A DNA stretch of 64,000 nucleotides. Source: Polymorphobacter fuscus. Its GTDB lineage: Bacteria > Pseudomonadota > Alphaproteobacteria > Sphingomonadales > Sphingomonadaceae. This document shows, in pieces, positions 18,439-26,566 of the stretch (the first letter of the stretch is position 1; each line of letters starts with the position of its first letter). The notes beneath the pieces were generated by a model. It saw only the letters and a program-made list of their open reading frames with translations, was not told the DNA's origin and ran no database searches. The stretch spans positions 1,736,001 to 1,800,000 of the forward strand of contig NZ_JAATJI010000001.1 in the NCBI RefSeq assembly GCF_011927825.1, written 5' to 3'. The position numbers and the translations under genes were made by a program.

Positions 18439-20619
18439 ATGCTCCGTTTGAACACTTCGAATGAAGGGGGGGGGCATCTGTCGACACCGACCAGGATCGC
18501 CATTGTCGGTGGAGGCTGCGGCGCGATGGCGGCGGCCTATGAGCTGACTCGCCCCGAACACGCCGGCAAGTTCGAAGTCACCGTCTATCAACTAGGCTGG
18601 CGGCTCGGCGGCAAGGGCGCGTCGGGTCGCGGGCCGGCAGGGCGGGTGGAGGAACATGGCCTGCATGTCTGGATGGGCTTTTACGAGAACGCCTTTGCGC
18701 TGATGCGCGAGACCTATGCCGAAGCGGCGCGGTCCACGCCCGACTTCGGCGACTGGCAGGATGCCTTCCTGCCTGAACCCGATATCGGGCTGTTTTCTGC
18801 ACATGAGGACGGCGGCTGGCAACGCTGGAACGGGCGTTTCGCATCGCGCCCTGGACGGCCCGGAGACCTGGCCCTCTCCGATTCGAAAACCCCGCACCGG
18901 GTATCGTCGCTGGCCGAATATCTGGGCGCCGCGGTCAATCTGCTGATGACCCTGTTGCTCGACGTCGACGTCGGCCGGGTCGGCGGCGCCCGGCCCTGCC
19001 CGCCGCAAGCGGCCGACCCCGACCCCGATCCCGACAAAGTGGTCCAGTCGGTGCGCGACCTTCTCGGCCGCGGCGCCTTTGCCGGCGGCGTTGTTCTGGT
19101 CGAGGCCCTAGGCCTGTTGCGGGTGGCGATCGGCAATCTGCCCAAGGGCTATGATTCGCTGCTGCTGCGGCTCGTCGATGGCGTCGCCGGCGGCCTGCGC
19201 GACTGGCTGGAAGCCCATGTCGTGGCGGATGATCCGCACCGGCATGTCTGGGAAATGGCCGATCTGGTGGTCGCAACGATGGTGGGCTGTTTCCGCGACG
19301 GGCTGCTGACCGACGCGCGCGGGCTCGACGCGATCAACGATTACGACTGCCGCGAATGGCTGCGCCGGCACGGCGCGTCCGAACGCGCCGTCACGTCGCC
19401 GTTCGTCCAGGGACTGTACGACCTCGCGCTCGCCTATGAAGACGGTGACGCGGCCAAGCCCGGGATCGCCGCGGGCCAGGGCATGCGCGGCGCGCTGCGG
19501 ATGTTCTTCGGCTATCGCGGCGCGATGTTCTGGCGGATGCGCGCCGGCATGGGCGATGTGGTGTTCGCGCCGCTTTACCATGTGCTGCGCGAACGCGGGG
19601 TGCGCTTCAACTTCTTCCATCGGCTGACCAATATCGGCGTGCCGCCCGGCGGCGCGCTGGCGGCGGGGGAGCGGACCCATGTCACCGCGCTCGATTTCGA
19701 TGTGCAGGCCGAAACGCACGGCGACTATGATCCGCTGGTGACGGTGGCCGGGCGGCCGTGCTGGCCGGCGGCCCCGCAATTCGACCAGCTGGTCGACGGG
19801 GATAAGCTGGCGGCCGCGGGAATCGATTTCGAATCGCACTGGAACACGCACCGGGCGGGCACGCTGCGGCTCGAGGTCGGCCGCGATTTCGACATGGTGG
19901 TGCTGGGGGTCAGCGTTGGGGCGGTGCCCGATGTGGCTGGCGAGATCCTGGCGCGCGATGCCCGCTGGCGCGACATGGTCGCCAGGGTCAAGACCGTTGC
20001 CACACAGGCGTTCCAGATCTGGCTCGACAAGGATCTGGAACAGCTCGGCTGGGACGGCCCGCCATGGCTGGCATCGGCGTTCGCCAAGCCGTTCGATACC
20101 TGGTGCGACATGGCGCATGTCGTGCCGGAGGAAGCCTGGCCGGTCCCGCCGGCTACGTCGGTCTATTTCTGCGGCGTGCTGCCCGATGCGGCAGGCGCGT
20201 CCGATGCCGGTTTTCCGGGGCAGCAAGCGGCCGAGGTCAAGGCCAGCGCCATCCGGTTCCTGGATGGACAGGCCGGGCATTTGTGGCCGGGTGCGGTCGC
20301 CGACGGCTTTCGCTGGGACCTGCTCGCCAGCCCCGATCCGGACGACAAGTCCAGCGGACCGGCGCGCTTCGACAGCCAATATTGGCGCGCCAACGTCAAC
20401 CCCAGCGACCGCTATGTGCTCTCCCTTCCCGGCAGCCTGGCGTACCGCATCTCGCCGCTGGACATGACCTACGACAACATGACCATCGCCGGAGACTGGA
20501 CCGATTGCGGGCTCAACACCGGCTGTACGGAGGCAGCGGTGATGGCCGGGCGGCTGGCCGCACATGCCCTGTCGGGCGCCCCCGCTCTGGAACGGATCAT
20601 CGGTTACGACCACCCCTAG
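18439..20619 (+). CDS. Large FAD/NAD(P)-dependent oxidoreductase, phytoene desaturase/amine oxidase-like
   Basis: About 726 residues from the ATG at 18439. It has an N-terminal dinucleotide-binding motif RIAIVGGGCGAMAAAYEL, then GWRLGGKGASGR, EEHGLHVWMGFYENAF, and a C-terminal FAD-closing segment DWTDCGLNTGCTEAAVMAGRLAAHAL. This is the carotenoid-desaturase/isomerase and flavin amine oxidase layout but about 200 residues longer. A run of nine G (18466-18474) lies in the first codons. A CTG at 18478 directly after it would have a perfect ribosome site, so the true start is uncertain. It is the first gene of a compact cluster with a polyprenyl synthase, which suggests the substrate is an isoprenoid. 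Confidence 0.8.
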   Translation: MLRLNTSNEGGGHLSTPTRIAIVGGGCGAMAAAYELTRPEHAGKFEVTVYQLGWRLGGKGASGRGPAGRVEEHGLHVWMGFYENAFALMRETYAEAARSTPDFGDWQDAFLPEPDIGLFSAHEDGGWQRWNGRFASRPGRPGDLALSDSKTPHRVSSLAEYLGAAVNLLMTLLLDVDVGRVGGARPCPPQAADPDPDPDKVVQSVRDLLGRGAFAGGVVLVEALGLLRVAIGNLPKGYDSLLLRLVDGVAGGLRDWLEAHVVADDPHRHVWEMADLVVATMVGCFRDGLLTDARGLDAINDYDCREWLRRHGASERAVTSPFVQGLYDLALAYEDGDAAKPGIAAGQGMRGALRMFFGYRGAMFWRMRAGMGDVVFAPLYHVLRERGVRFNFFHRLTNIGVPPGGALAAGERTHVTALDFDVQAETHGDYDPLVTVAGRPCWPAAPQFDQLVDGDKLAAAGIDFESHWNTHRAGTLRLEVGRDFDMVVLGVSVGAVPDVAGEILARDARWRDMVARVKTVATQAFQIWLDKDLEQLGWDGPPWLASAFAKPFDTWCDMAHVVPEEAWPVPPATSVYFCGVLPDAAGASDAGFPGQQAAEVKASAIRFLDGQAGHLWPGAVADGFRWDLLASPDPDDKSSGPARFDSQYWRANVNPSDRYVLSLPGSLAYRISPLDMTYDNMTIAGDWTDCGLNTGCTEAAVMAGRLAAHALSGAPALERIIGYDHP
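18466..18474 (+). repeat. G9 homopolymer at the start of the FAD oxidoreductase gene
   Basis: Nine consecutive G between GAA and CATCTG. With nine G the frame continues from the ATG at 18439. With ten G, the ATG at 18461 would be in frame instead. It may be a ribosome site for a CTG start or a slippage-prone tract. Confidence 0.6.
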
Positions 20620-20648
20620 GCATCCCCGATACAGCAAGGACAGGCGGC

Positions 20649-21443
20649 ATGGCAGGCGACACGAACCCCCCGCGCAAGGCACGCCCCGAGCCCGGGCGCA
20701 CGGCGCCTGATCGCACCGGCTGGCGCAAGGGCAGCGGCGATGATGACGGCCCGGGCGTCGATTGTCCCGAACCCGAAGCGATCGCGACCTCGCCCGAAGT
20801 CAGCCGGATCGTCGCCGATGCGGTGCGGATCGGCTATGACGTCATCGGCCTCAATCTTGCCCATGGCCGCGCCGCTGCAGACCGGTTCAGCGCCGGCAAT
20901 TACCATGTCGACGATGTCCCCAATGATGTGACGCGCCTCGGCAAGCGGGTGTTGAAGCTGGCGCAGGATCTGAGCGTCACCGGCTTCGATCTGATGGCGG
21001 CGGTGCTCAACGACCCCGCCATCCGCAAGGCCATCCAGCCGGGTGGCACACCGACCCCCAGCAAGCCGCCGCCGCCCGAGCCGGCCACGCTGGCGTGCCT
21101 GTTTCGCGGCCGCCGCAAGGCAACGGCGGTGCCGGTACCGCTGCGCCAGCCCGATGCGCCGACGATGCTGTCGATCGCGGGACTGGCGCCGGTTGCCGGC
21201 ACGGCGCTACCGATCACCCGGGTCAGCCTTCGGGCGGCGCATGTCGGCAGCGGCATCATCGCGCTGATCACCATCCCCGACGACCAGCCGGCCGGCGCCT
21301 ATGCCGGCGACATCACCGATGCCGGCACCGGCCAGCTCCTCGGCACGCTCGCCATCGAGGTGCTGCCGGAGGCGCCGGGCGGCGAGCCGACAGGCGGAAC
21401 GGACGGGACGCCGGAGGAGAAGCCGGGCGACACTGCGGCATGA
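20649..21443 (+). CDS. Unknown two-part protein in isoprenoid-like cluster
   Basis: 264 residues from the ATG at 20649. No signal peptide or membrane helix. Residues 1-45 are charged and Pro/Gly-rich, so probably disordered. Residues 50-130 are helical with conserved-looking GYDVIGLNLAHGRAAADRF and VTRLGKRVLKLAQDL. A Pro-rich hinge (PSKPPPPEP) follows. The C-terminal about 80 residues look like a beta sandwich (IPDDQPAGAYAGDI...GTLAIEVLP). I recognise no named family. It sits between the oxidoreductase and the polyprenyl synthase, whose start overlaps its stop (ATGA), so it is almost surely co-translated and may be a scaffold or binding protein of the pathway. Confidence 0.7.
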   Translation: MAGDTNPPRKARPEPGRTAPDRTGWRKGSGDDDGPGVDCPEPEAIATSPEVSRIVADAVRIGYDVIGLNLAHGRAAADRFSAGNYHVDDVPNDVTRLGKRVLKLAQDLSVTGFDLMAAVLNDPAIRKAIQPGGTPTPSKPPPPEPATLACLFRGRRKATAVPVPLRQPDAPTMLSIAGLAPVAGTALPITRVSLRAAHVGSGIIALITIPDDQPAGAYAGDITDAGTGQLLGTLAIEVLPEAPGGEPTGGTDGTPEEKPGDTAA

Positions 21444-22495
21444 TGGCCGCGCAGCCCGGGCCCGCGCGGCAGACGCCGGACATCGTGCCGGCGCTGCTGC
21501 GCGAATATGGCGCCGCGACGCGGGCCCGGGTCGATCATTATCTGGCAGCGTCGGCGAAGGCGCCCTATCTCGGCGATCTCGTCACCGACTATCCGCGCCG
21601 GCGCGGCAAGATGATGCGCCCATCGATCTGCATCGCCGCGGCCTGCGCCCATGGTGCGCGGCTGGCCGACGTGGTCGGCAGCGCCGCGGCGATCGAGATC
21701 TTCCACAATGCGCTGCTGGTCCATGACGATATCGAGGACGGCAGCGAGGTGCGCCGCGGCGCACCGACGCTGCATGTCGCGCATGGCGTGCCGCTGGCGA
21801 TCAACGCCGGTGACGCGATGATCGTCATGGCGCTGCAGCCGTTGATCGACAATGTCCGCGACCATGGCGCGGCGGTCGCCTGGCAGGTGCTTGCCGCGAC
21901 CCAGCAGATGGCGCGCGAAACCGCCGAAGGCCAGGCGCTCGAACTCGGCTGGCGCGACTGCAACCGGGTCGACCTGACCCAGGCCGATTATTTCGAGATG
22001 GTGCTGAAGAAGACGGCGTGGATGTCGACGATCTGGCCGGCACGGATCGGCGTGCTGATCGGTGCCGGCGGCTTCGAAGCGCACGGCGCGGCGGTGACAC
22101 GCTTCGGTTTCTTCCTCGGCGCCGCCTTCCAGATCCAGGACGACCTGCTCAACCTTGTCGCCGATGCCGCCTATGGCAAGGAAGCCAATGGCGATCTTTT
22201 CGAAGGCAAGAGGACGCTGGTGCTGATCCATGCGCGCACGGTTGCGGACGATGCCGACCGCCGGGCGATCGACGCCTTCCTCGCGCTTGCCCGCGCCGAC
22301 CGCACGCCGGCGATGGTGGAGGAGATTGCCGGGGTCATCGCGCGCACCGGGTCGATCGACCATGTCCGCGAGGTCGCGGTCGCGCTGGCCGGCGCCGCAT
22401 CGCACGAATTCGACCGTGCCTTCGGCCATCTGCCGCCATCGCGCGACAGGGACTTTCTGGAAGGGCTGGTGCCCTGGGTGTTCGAACGGACATGA
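21440..22495 (+). CDS. Polyprenyl diphosphate synthase (GGPP/FPP synthase-like)
   Basis: 351 residues from the ATG at 21440, overlapping the previous stop; a second ATG follows directly. It makes linear isoprenyl diphosphates from IPP and an allylic primer. The first Asp-rich motif is DDIED in ALLVHDDIEDGSEVRRG. The second is weakened to DDLLN in AFQIQDDLLNL. The pattern RRRGKMMRP near residue 60 binds the diphosphate. Chain length cannot be given. The C-terminal overlap with the next gene (ATGA) shows translational coupling. Confidence 0.88.
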   Translation: MMAAQPGPARQTPDIVPALLREYGAATRARVDHYLAASAKAPYLGDLVTDYPRRRGKMMRPSICIAAACAHGARLADVVGSAAAIEIFHNALLVHDDIEDGSEVRRGAPTLHVAHGVPLAINAGDAMIVMALQPLIDNVRDHGAAVAWQVLAATQQMARETAEGQALELGWRDCNRVDLTQADYFEMVLKKTAWMSTIWPARIGVLIGAGGFEAHGAAVTRFGFFLGAAFQIQDDLLNLVADAAYGKEANGDLFEGKRTLVLIHARTVADDADRRAIDAFLALARADRTPAMVEEIAGVIARTGSIDHVREVAVALAGAASHEFDRAFGHLPPSRDRDFLEGLVPWVFERT

Positions 22496-23550
22496 CCGGC
22501 AGGGTCCTTCTTTACGGCGCGACCGGCTTCAGCGGGACGTTGATCGCGGCGCGGCTGGTGGCCAGTGGCGTCGATTTCACCCTCGCCGGGCGCAACGCGG
22601 CGTTGCTGGCAGCACTGGGGGAACGCCTCGGCCGGCCGTGGCGGGCGTTCGGGCTGCACGATCCGGCGGCGATCGACGCCGGGCTGGCGGGCATGGCGGT
22701 GGTGGTCAACGCCGCCGGGCCGTTCGTCCACACCGCCGGGCCGATGATGGCAGCGTGCCTGCGGGTCGGCGCCGATTATCTCGACATCACCGGGGAATGG
22801 CCGGTGTTCGCCGAGGCCATGGCGTTGTCCGAGGCGGCCGCAGCGGCGGGTGTCATGCTGATGCCCGGCGCCGGGGTCTGCATCGTCGCCACCGAAGGCC
22901 TTCTGGCGCTTGCCGCAGCGCGCCACCCCGACACCGTGGCGGTGCAGCTGGCAGCGTCGCGCCACAGCCGCCTGGTGCGCGGATCGGTGCGGACGATCGT
23001 GGCGATGAACGACGAACATGTGCGGGCGCGGCGCGGCGGGCAGATCGTCTGTTCGCCATCGGGCCACAGGGTTCGGGAGTTCGATTTCGGCGCAGGTCCC
23101 GTGGACGCGGTGGCAGTGACCTGGCCCGAAGTCATCACCGGCGAGTTCAGCACAGGAATCGCCAATATCGAAACCTATGCCGAGGCCGCGCGGCCCGCCC
23201 AGCTGCTGGTGCGCGCCGGTGGCCTGCTGGCACCGCACCTGAAGGGCCCGGCGGCAGGCTGGCCGGCAGCGCTGGCGGAACTGTGGCCGGCGACCGGCGA
23301 GGAAGACGTGGCGGGGCTCGACACGGGCTTCGTCCTTGTCGCCCATTGCCACGATCGCTGGCGCCGCGTCACGCGCCTCCGCCTGCGCGTCGACGACGGC
23401 CATGATGTGACCGCGGTCACCACCGATGCCATCGTCCGCGCGGTGCTTGCCGGCAACCGCGCGCCCGGCTTTTCCACCCCGACCCGGCGGTTCGGCGGGG
23501 ATTTCATCCTCAAGCTCGGCTGTGCCGAAGTGCTCAAGGAGCAGCCATGA
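22492..23550 (+). CDS. Saccharopine dehydrogenase-like / trans-acting enoyl reductase-like NAD(P) protein
   Basis: 352 residues from the ATG at 22492. An N-terminal Rossmann motif, VLLYGATGFSGTLIAARL, and AGRN then VVNAAGPF are typical of the saccharopine-dehydrogenase-like family. That family includes mycobacterial trans-acting enoyl reductases, which reduce double bonds in lipids made by other enzymes. In this setting it may reduce an isoprenoid intermediate. Its ends overlap both neighbours by ATGA, so it belongs firmly to the cluster. Substrate is unknown. Confidence 0.82.
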   Translation: MTGRVLLYGATGFSGTLIAARLVASGVDFTLAGRNAALLAALGERLGRPWRAFGLHDPAAIDAGLAGMAVVVNAAGPFVHTAGPMMAACLRVGADYLDITGEWPVFAEAMALSEAAAAAGVMLMPGAGVCIVATEGLLALAAARHPDTVAVQLAASRHSRLVRGSVRTIVAMNDEHVRARRGGQIVCSPSGHRVREFDFGAGPVDAVAVTWPEVITGEFSTGIANIETYAEAARPAQLLVRAGGLLAPHLKGPAAGWPAALAELWPATGEEDVAGLDTGFVLVAHCHDRWRRVTRLRLRVDDGHDVTAVTTDAIVRAVLAGNRAPGFSTPTRRFGGDFILKLGCAEVLKEQP

Positions 23551-24581
23551 CCTATGTCGAATCCTTCGACGGGCAGCAGAACCCGCCGCCCTATTTTTTC
23601 CCCAAGGTCAGCGTCAACGCCTGTGTGCTGAAGGCGACGCAAGACAATCTGCAGCGGTGGTGCAACACCTTCCTCAACCTTGGCAACGGCCACCGCTTCA
23701 AGCCGCTCGTGCCATTCGTCTATGTCGGAATCAGTCATTATCCCAAGATGTTCTGCGCCGGCCACGAGAACATGGGCTATGCTATCCAAGACGAGTATTT
23801 CGTCATGGTGCCGCTGGTCCATTATCGCAATTTCTTCAATCTCTGGATCCCCGTCGGCTTGACCTGGGGCTTCCCGTTCATCGGCGTCACCAACGGCACT
23901 TCGGCGATCAGCGGCCAGACGGTGATCGGATTTCCGAAAATGGTCGGCAGCATCACGCGCACGACCATGTCCGGCGGCGCGTTTCACGGCGAGGTCGAGA
24001 TGCCCGGCTTTCCGGTGTTCGACAGCAATACGCAGCAGCGGCAGATGCCGATCATCGCGATGCGCACCGACGCGCCGCTTCAGCAGTCGGCGCCGACCGG
24101 TCCGGTCTCCGGCGCGGCACCGGCCGCGACCTTGTCCTTCCCCTGGTCGCTGCTCCACGCCGGCACGGGGATCACCGACATCGAGGACGAAATCCTCGAA
24201 TTCCTCGACGACCTGATCCCCGGACTCTATTCGACGACGGTACTCAAGCAGATCCGCGATGCCGAGGACCCGACCCAGGCCTGTTTCCAGTCGCTGGTGT
24301 CGGCGCAGTGGCAGATCGACGACCCGCTTTCGTCGATCGAATTTTCCGGCGGCGAAGTCGATGTGTTCGACAATGCCAGTGTCGACATCATCGCCACGCT
24401 GGGGCTGGCGGATGGCACGGCGATCCCGCCGCCGTCTGTGATATCGGCACCGACGCCGGACGCCGGCGGCCCGCTGGCGCCGGCGGTTGCAGCGCCGCGC
24501 AGCGAGCGGTTCAAGGCCCTTGCGGCGTTCGAAATGCAGGTCGACATTCATTTCGGCGACCTCAGGAACCTGGGTCTTTGA
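23547..24581 (+). CDS. Acetoacetate decarboxylase-fold protein
   Basis: 344 residues, longer than typical acetoacetate decarboxylase (about 250). The segment GFPKMVGSI at 128-136 matches the decarboxylase active-site region; Lys131 is where the Schiff-base Lys sits, but the next residue, usually a second Lys that tunes its pKa, is Met. Family members include aldolase-dehydratases, so it may do Schiff-base chemistry other than acetoacetate decarboxylation. It overlaps the reductase stop by ATGA and is the last gene of the coupled set. The C terminus has an extra Pro/Ala-rich stretch and a conserved-looking end, FEMQVDIHFGDL. Confidence 0.75.
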   Translation: MTYVESFDGQQNPPPYFFPKVSVNACVLKATQDNLQRWCNTFLNLGNGHRFKPLVPFVYVGISHYPKMFCAGHENMGYAIQDEYFVMVPLVHYRNFFNLWIPVGLTWGFPFIGVTNGTSAISGQTVIGFPKMVGSITRTTMSGGAFHGEVEMPGFPVFDSNTQQRQMPIIAMRTDAPLQQSAPTGPVSGAAPAATLSFPWSLLHAGTGITDIEDEILEFLDDLIPGLYSTTVLKQIRDAEDPTQACFQSLVSAQWQIDDPLSSIEFSGGEVDVFDNASVDIIATLGLADGTAIPPPSVISAPTPDAGGPLAPAVAAPRSERFKALAAFEMQVDIHFGDLRNLGL

Positions 24582-24668
24582 CCAGCGCGGGCACGCGCGA
24601 TGATTGCGTTACCAGCCGGCCGATGCGAGACACGCTTCCAGACGTGACGCGACCGGAGAAGCCCTGCG

Positions 24669-25646
24669 ATGACAATATCCCTGGTGCAATTTCGCCGCCC
24701 CGACGGCAGCCGCGGCGTCGCGGCGCTGAGCGACGATGGCGTCCGGGAGGTGGCCGGCGCGGACAGCGTACTGGCGCTGGCGCAGGCGGCGCTGGCGGCG
24801 GGCACGACGCTGCGGCAGCTGGTCCAACGCCGCGGGCCGGGCGAGGCCATCGACCTTGCCGACGTGACGCTGTTGGCGCCGATCGACCATCCCGACCCCG
24901 CGCACCTGCTGCTGACCGGCACCGGGCTGACGCATCTGGGGTCGGCCGAAGGGCGCGACCGGATGCACCGCGCCGCGGTTGAAAATCCGGCGCCGACCGA
25001 TTCGATGAAGATGTTCCTGATGGGGGTGGAAGGCGGCAAGCCCGGCCCCGGCCAAGCCGGCGTCCAGCCCGAATGGTTCTACAAGGGGGATGGCTCGCAA
25101 CTCGTCGGCCCCGATGCGCCGCTGCTGTCGCCAGCCTTTGCCAAGGACGCGGGCGAGGAGCCCGAAATTGCCGGCATCTACCTGATCGATGATGCCGGAC
25201 AGCCGGTGCGGCTCGGCCATGCCCTGGCCAATGAATTTTCGGACCATGTCACCGAGCGCGGCAATTATCTGTGGCTGGCGCATTCCAAGCTGCGCAATGC
25301 GGCGCTCGGTCCCGAATTGCTGCTCGGCGACCTGCCGGCGGATCTGCGCGGCACCAGCCGCATCCGGCGCGAAGGCTCGGTGATCTGGGAAAAGCCATTC
25401 CTGTCGGGCGAAGCCAATATGTCGCACAGCATCGCCAATCTGGAGCATCACCATTTCAAATACGGGCTGTTCCGGCGGCCGGGCGACCTCCATGTCCATT
25501 TCTTCGGAACCGCGACGCTGTCGTTCGGCGAGGTCGAAACGCAGGAGGGCGATGTCTTCGAGATCGCGGCGGCGCCGTTCCGCCTGCCGGTGCGCAACCC
25601 GATCGCGATCGTCCAGCCCGAAACGGTGACGGTCCGCAGCCTGTGA
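24669..25646 (+). CDS. Fumarylacetoacetate hydrolase family protein, GguC/AraD1 type
   Basis: 325 residues from the ATG at 24669. It has LLTGTGLTHLGSAEGRDRMH near residue 80 and the metal/substrate-binding C-terminal region with ANLEHHHFKYGLFRRPGDLHVHFFGTA. This is the GguC/AraD1 branch of the FAH fold, found in sugar-acid (arabinose/galactose) clusters; the substrate is probably a 2-keto-3-deoxy sugar acid. It starts 87 bases after the decarboxylase-like gene and its stop overlaps the dehydrogenase start (GTGA), so it begins a new sugar unit. Confidence 0.82.
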   Translation: MTISLVQFRRPDGSRGVAALSDDGVREVAGADSVLALAQAALAAGTTLRQLVQRRGPGEAIDLADVTLLAPIDHPDPAHLLLTGTGLTHLGSAEGRDRMHRAAVENPAPTDSMKMFLMGVEGGKPGPGQAGVQPEWFYKGDGSQLVGPDAPLLSPAFAKDAGEEPEIAGIYLIDDAGQPVRLGHALANEFSDHVTERGNYLWLAHSKLRNAALGPELLLGDLPADLRGTSRIRREGSVIWEKPFLSGEANMSHSIANLEHHHFKYGLFRRPGDLHVHFFGTATLSFGEVETQEGDVFEIAAAPFRLPVRNPIAIVQPETVTVRSL

Positions 25647-26566
25647 GCGACCCGATCCGCATCGGCCTTGTCGGCATCGGCAAGATCGCGCGCGACCAGC
25701 ATGTTCCCGTCCTGCGGGCGTCGCCGCGCTTCACCCTGGTCGCCAGCGCCAGTCGCCATGGCCGGGTCGAAGGCCTGCCCGGCCACACCAGCCTCGAAGA
25801 CATGCTCGCGGCCGAAACCATCGATGCCGTGGCGCTGTGCCAGCCGCCGCAGGTCCGGTTTGCCGCGGCGCGCACGGCGTTGCTGGCGGGCAAGCATGTG
25901 CTGCTCGAAAAGCCGCCGGGCGCAACGCTTGCCGAAGTCGAGATCTTGCGCGCCGTTGCACGCGACCAGGGCGTGACGCTGTTCGCCAGCTGGCATTCGC
26001 GCCATGCCGCAGGCGTCGCGCCGGCGCGGGCGTGGTGCGATGGCAAGACGCTGCGCCGGGTCGCGATCACCTGGAAGGAGGATGTCCGCTACTGGCATCC
26101 GGGGCAGGACTGGATCTGGCAGGCCGGCGGCATGGGGGTATTCGACCCCGGCATCAACGCGCTGTCGATCGCCACCGCGATCCTGCCGCCATTCTTCCTG
26201 ACGGACGGGACGCTCGAAGTGCCGGCCAACCGCGCCGCGCCGATCGCCGCCGACCTGACCTTTGCCGATGCGGCGGGAACACCGATCCATGCTGTTTTCG
26301 ACTGGCGCCAGACCGGGCCGCAGACTTGGGATATCGTGATCGAAACCGACGCCGGACGCGCGGTGCTGTCCGAAGGCGGCAGCATGCTGACGATCGATGG
26401 TGCGGCGCAGCCGTTGCCGCCGGAGGCGGAATATCGCGGGCTTTACGATCACTTTGCCGATCTGGTCGCGGCGGGTGAAAGCGATGTCGATGTGGCGCCG
26501 CTGCGGCATGTCGCCGATGCCTTTCTGCGGGCCACTCGCCGCGAGGTCGAGGCGTTCGATGACTGA
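25643..26566 (+). CDS. Galactose/arabinose 1-dehydrogenase-like (Gfo/Idh/MocA)
   Basis: 307 residues from the GTG at 25643, overlapping the previous stop. The N terminus is a Rossmann fold (RIGLVGIGKIARDQHVPVL), with the EKPPGAT signature of Gfo/Idh/MocA enzymes near residue 92. The DQHVPVL start and GMGVFDPGINALSIAT match D-galactose 1-dehydrogenases, which oxidise galactose or arabinose to the lactone with NAD(P). It lies between the FAH-family protein and a sugar MFS transporter. Confidence 0.85.
   Translation: MSDPIRIGLVGIGKIARDQHVPVLRASPRFTLVASASRHGRVEGLPGHTSLEDMLAAETIDAVALCQPPQVRFAAARTALLAGKHVLLEKPPGATLAEVEILRAVARDQGVTLFASWHSRHAAGVAPARAWCDGKTLRRVAITWKEDVRYWHPGQDWIWQAGGMGVFDPGINALSIATAILPPFFLTDGTLEVPANRAAPIAADLTFADAAGTPIHAVFDWRQTGPQTWDIVIETDAGRAVLSEGGSMLTIDGAAQPLPPEAEYRGLYDHFADLVAAGESDVDVAPLRHVADAFLRATRREVEAFDD

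Noticed and set aside
19108..20682. Long minus-strand frame opposite the FAD oxidoreductase
   Set aside because: Shadow of a GC-rich gene; no domain pattern.
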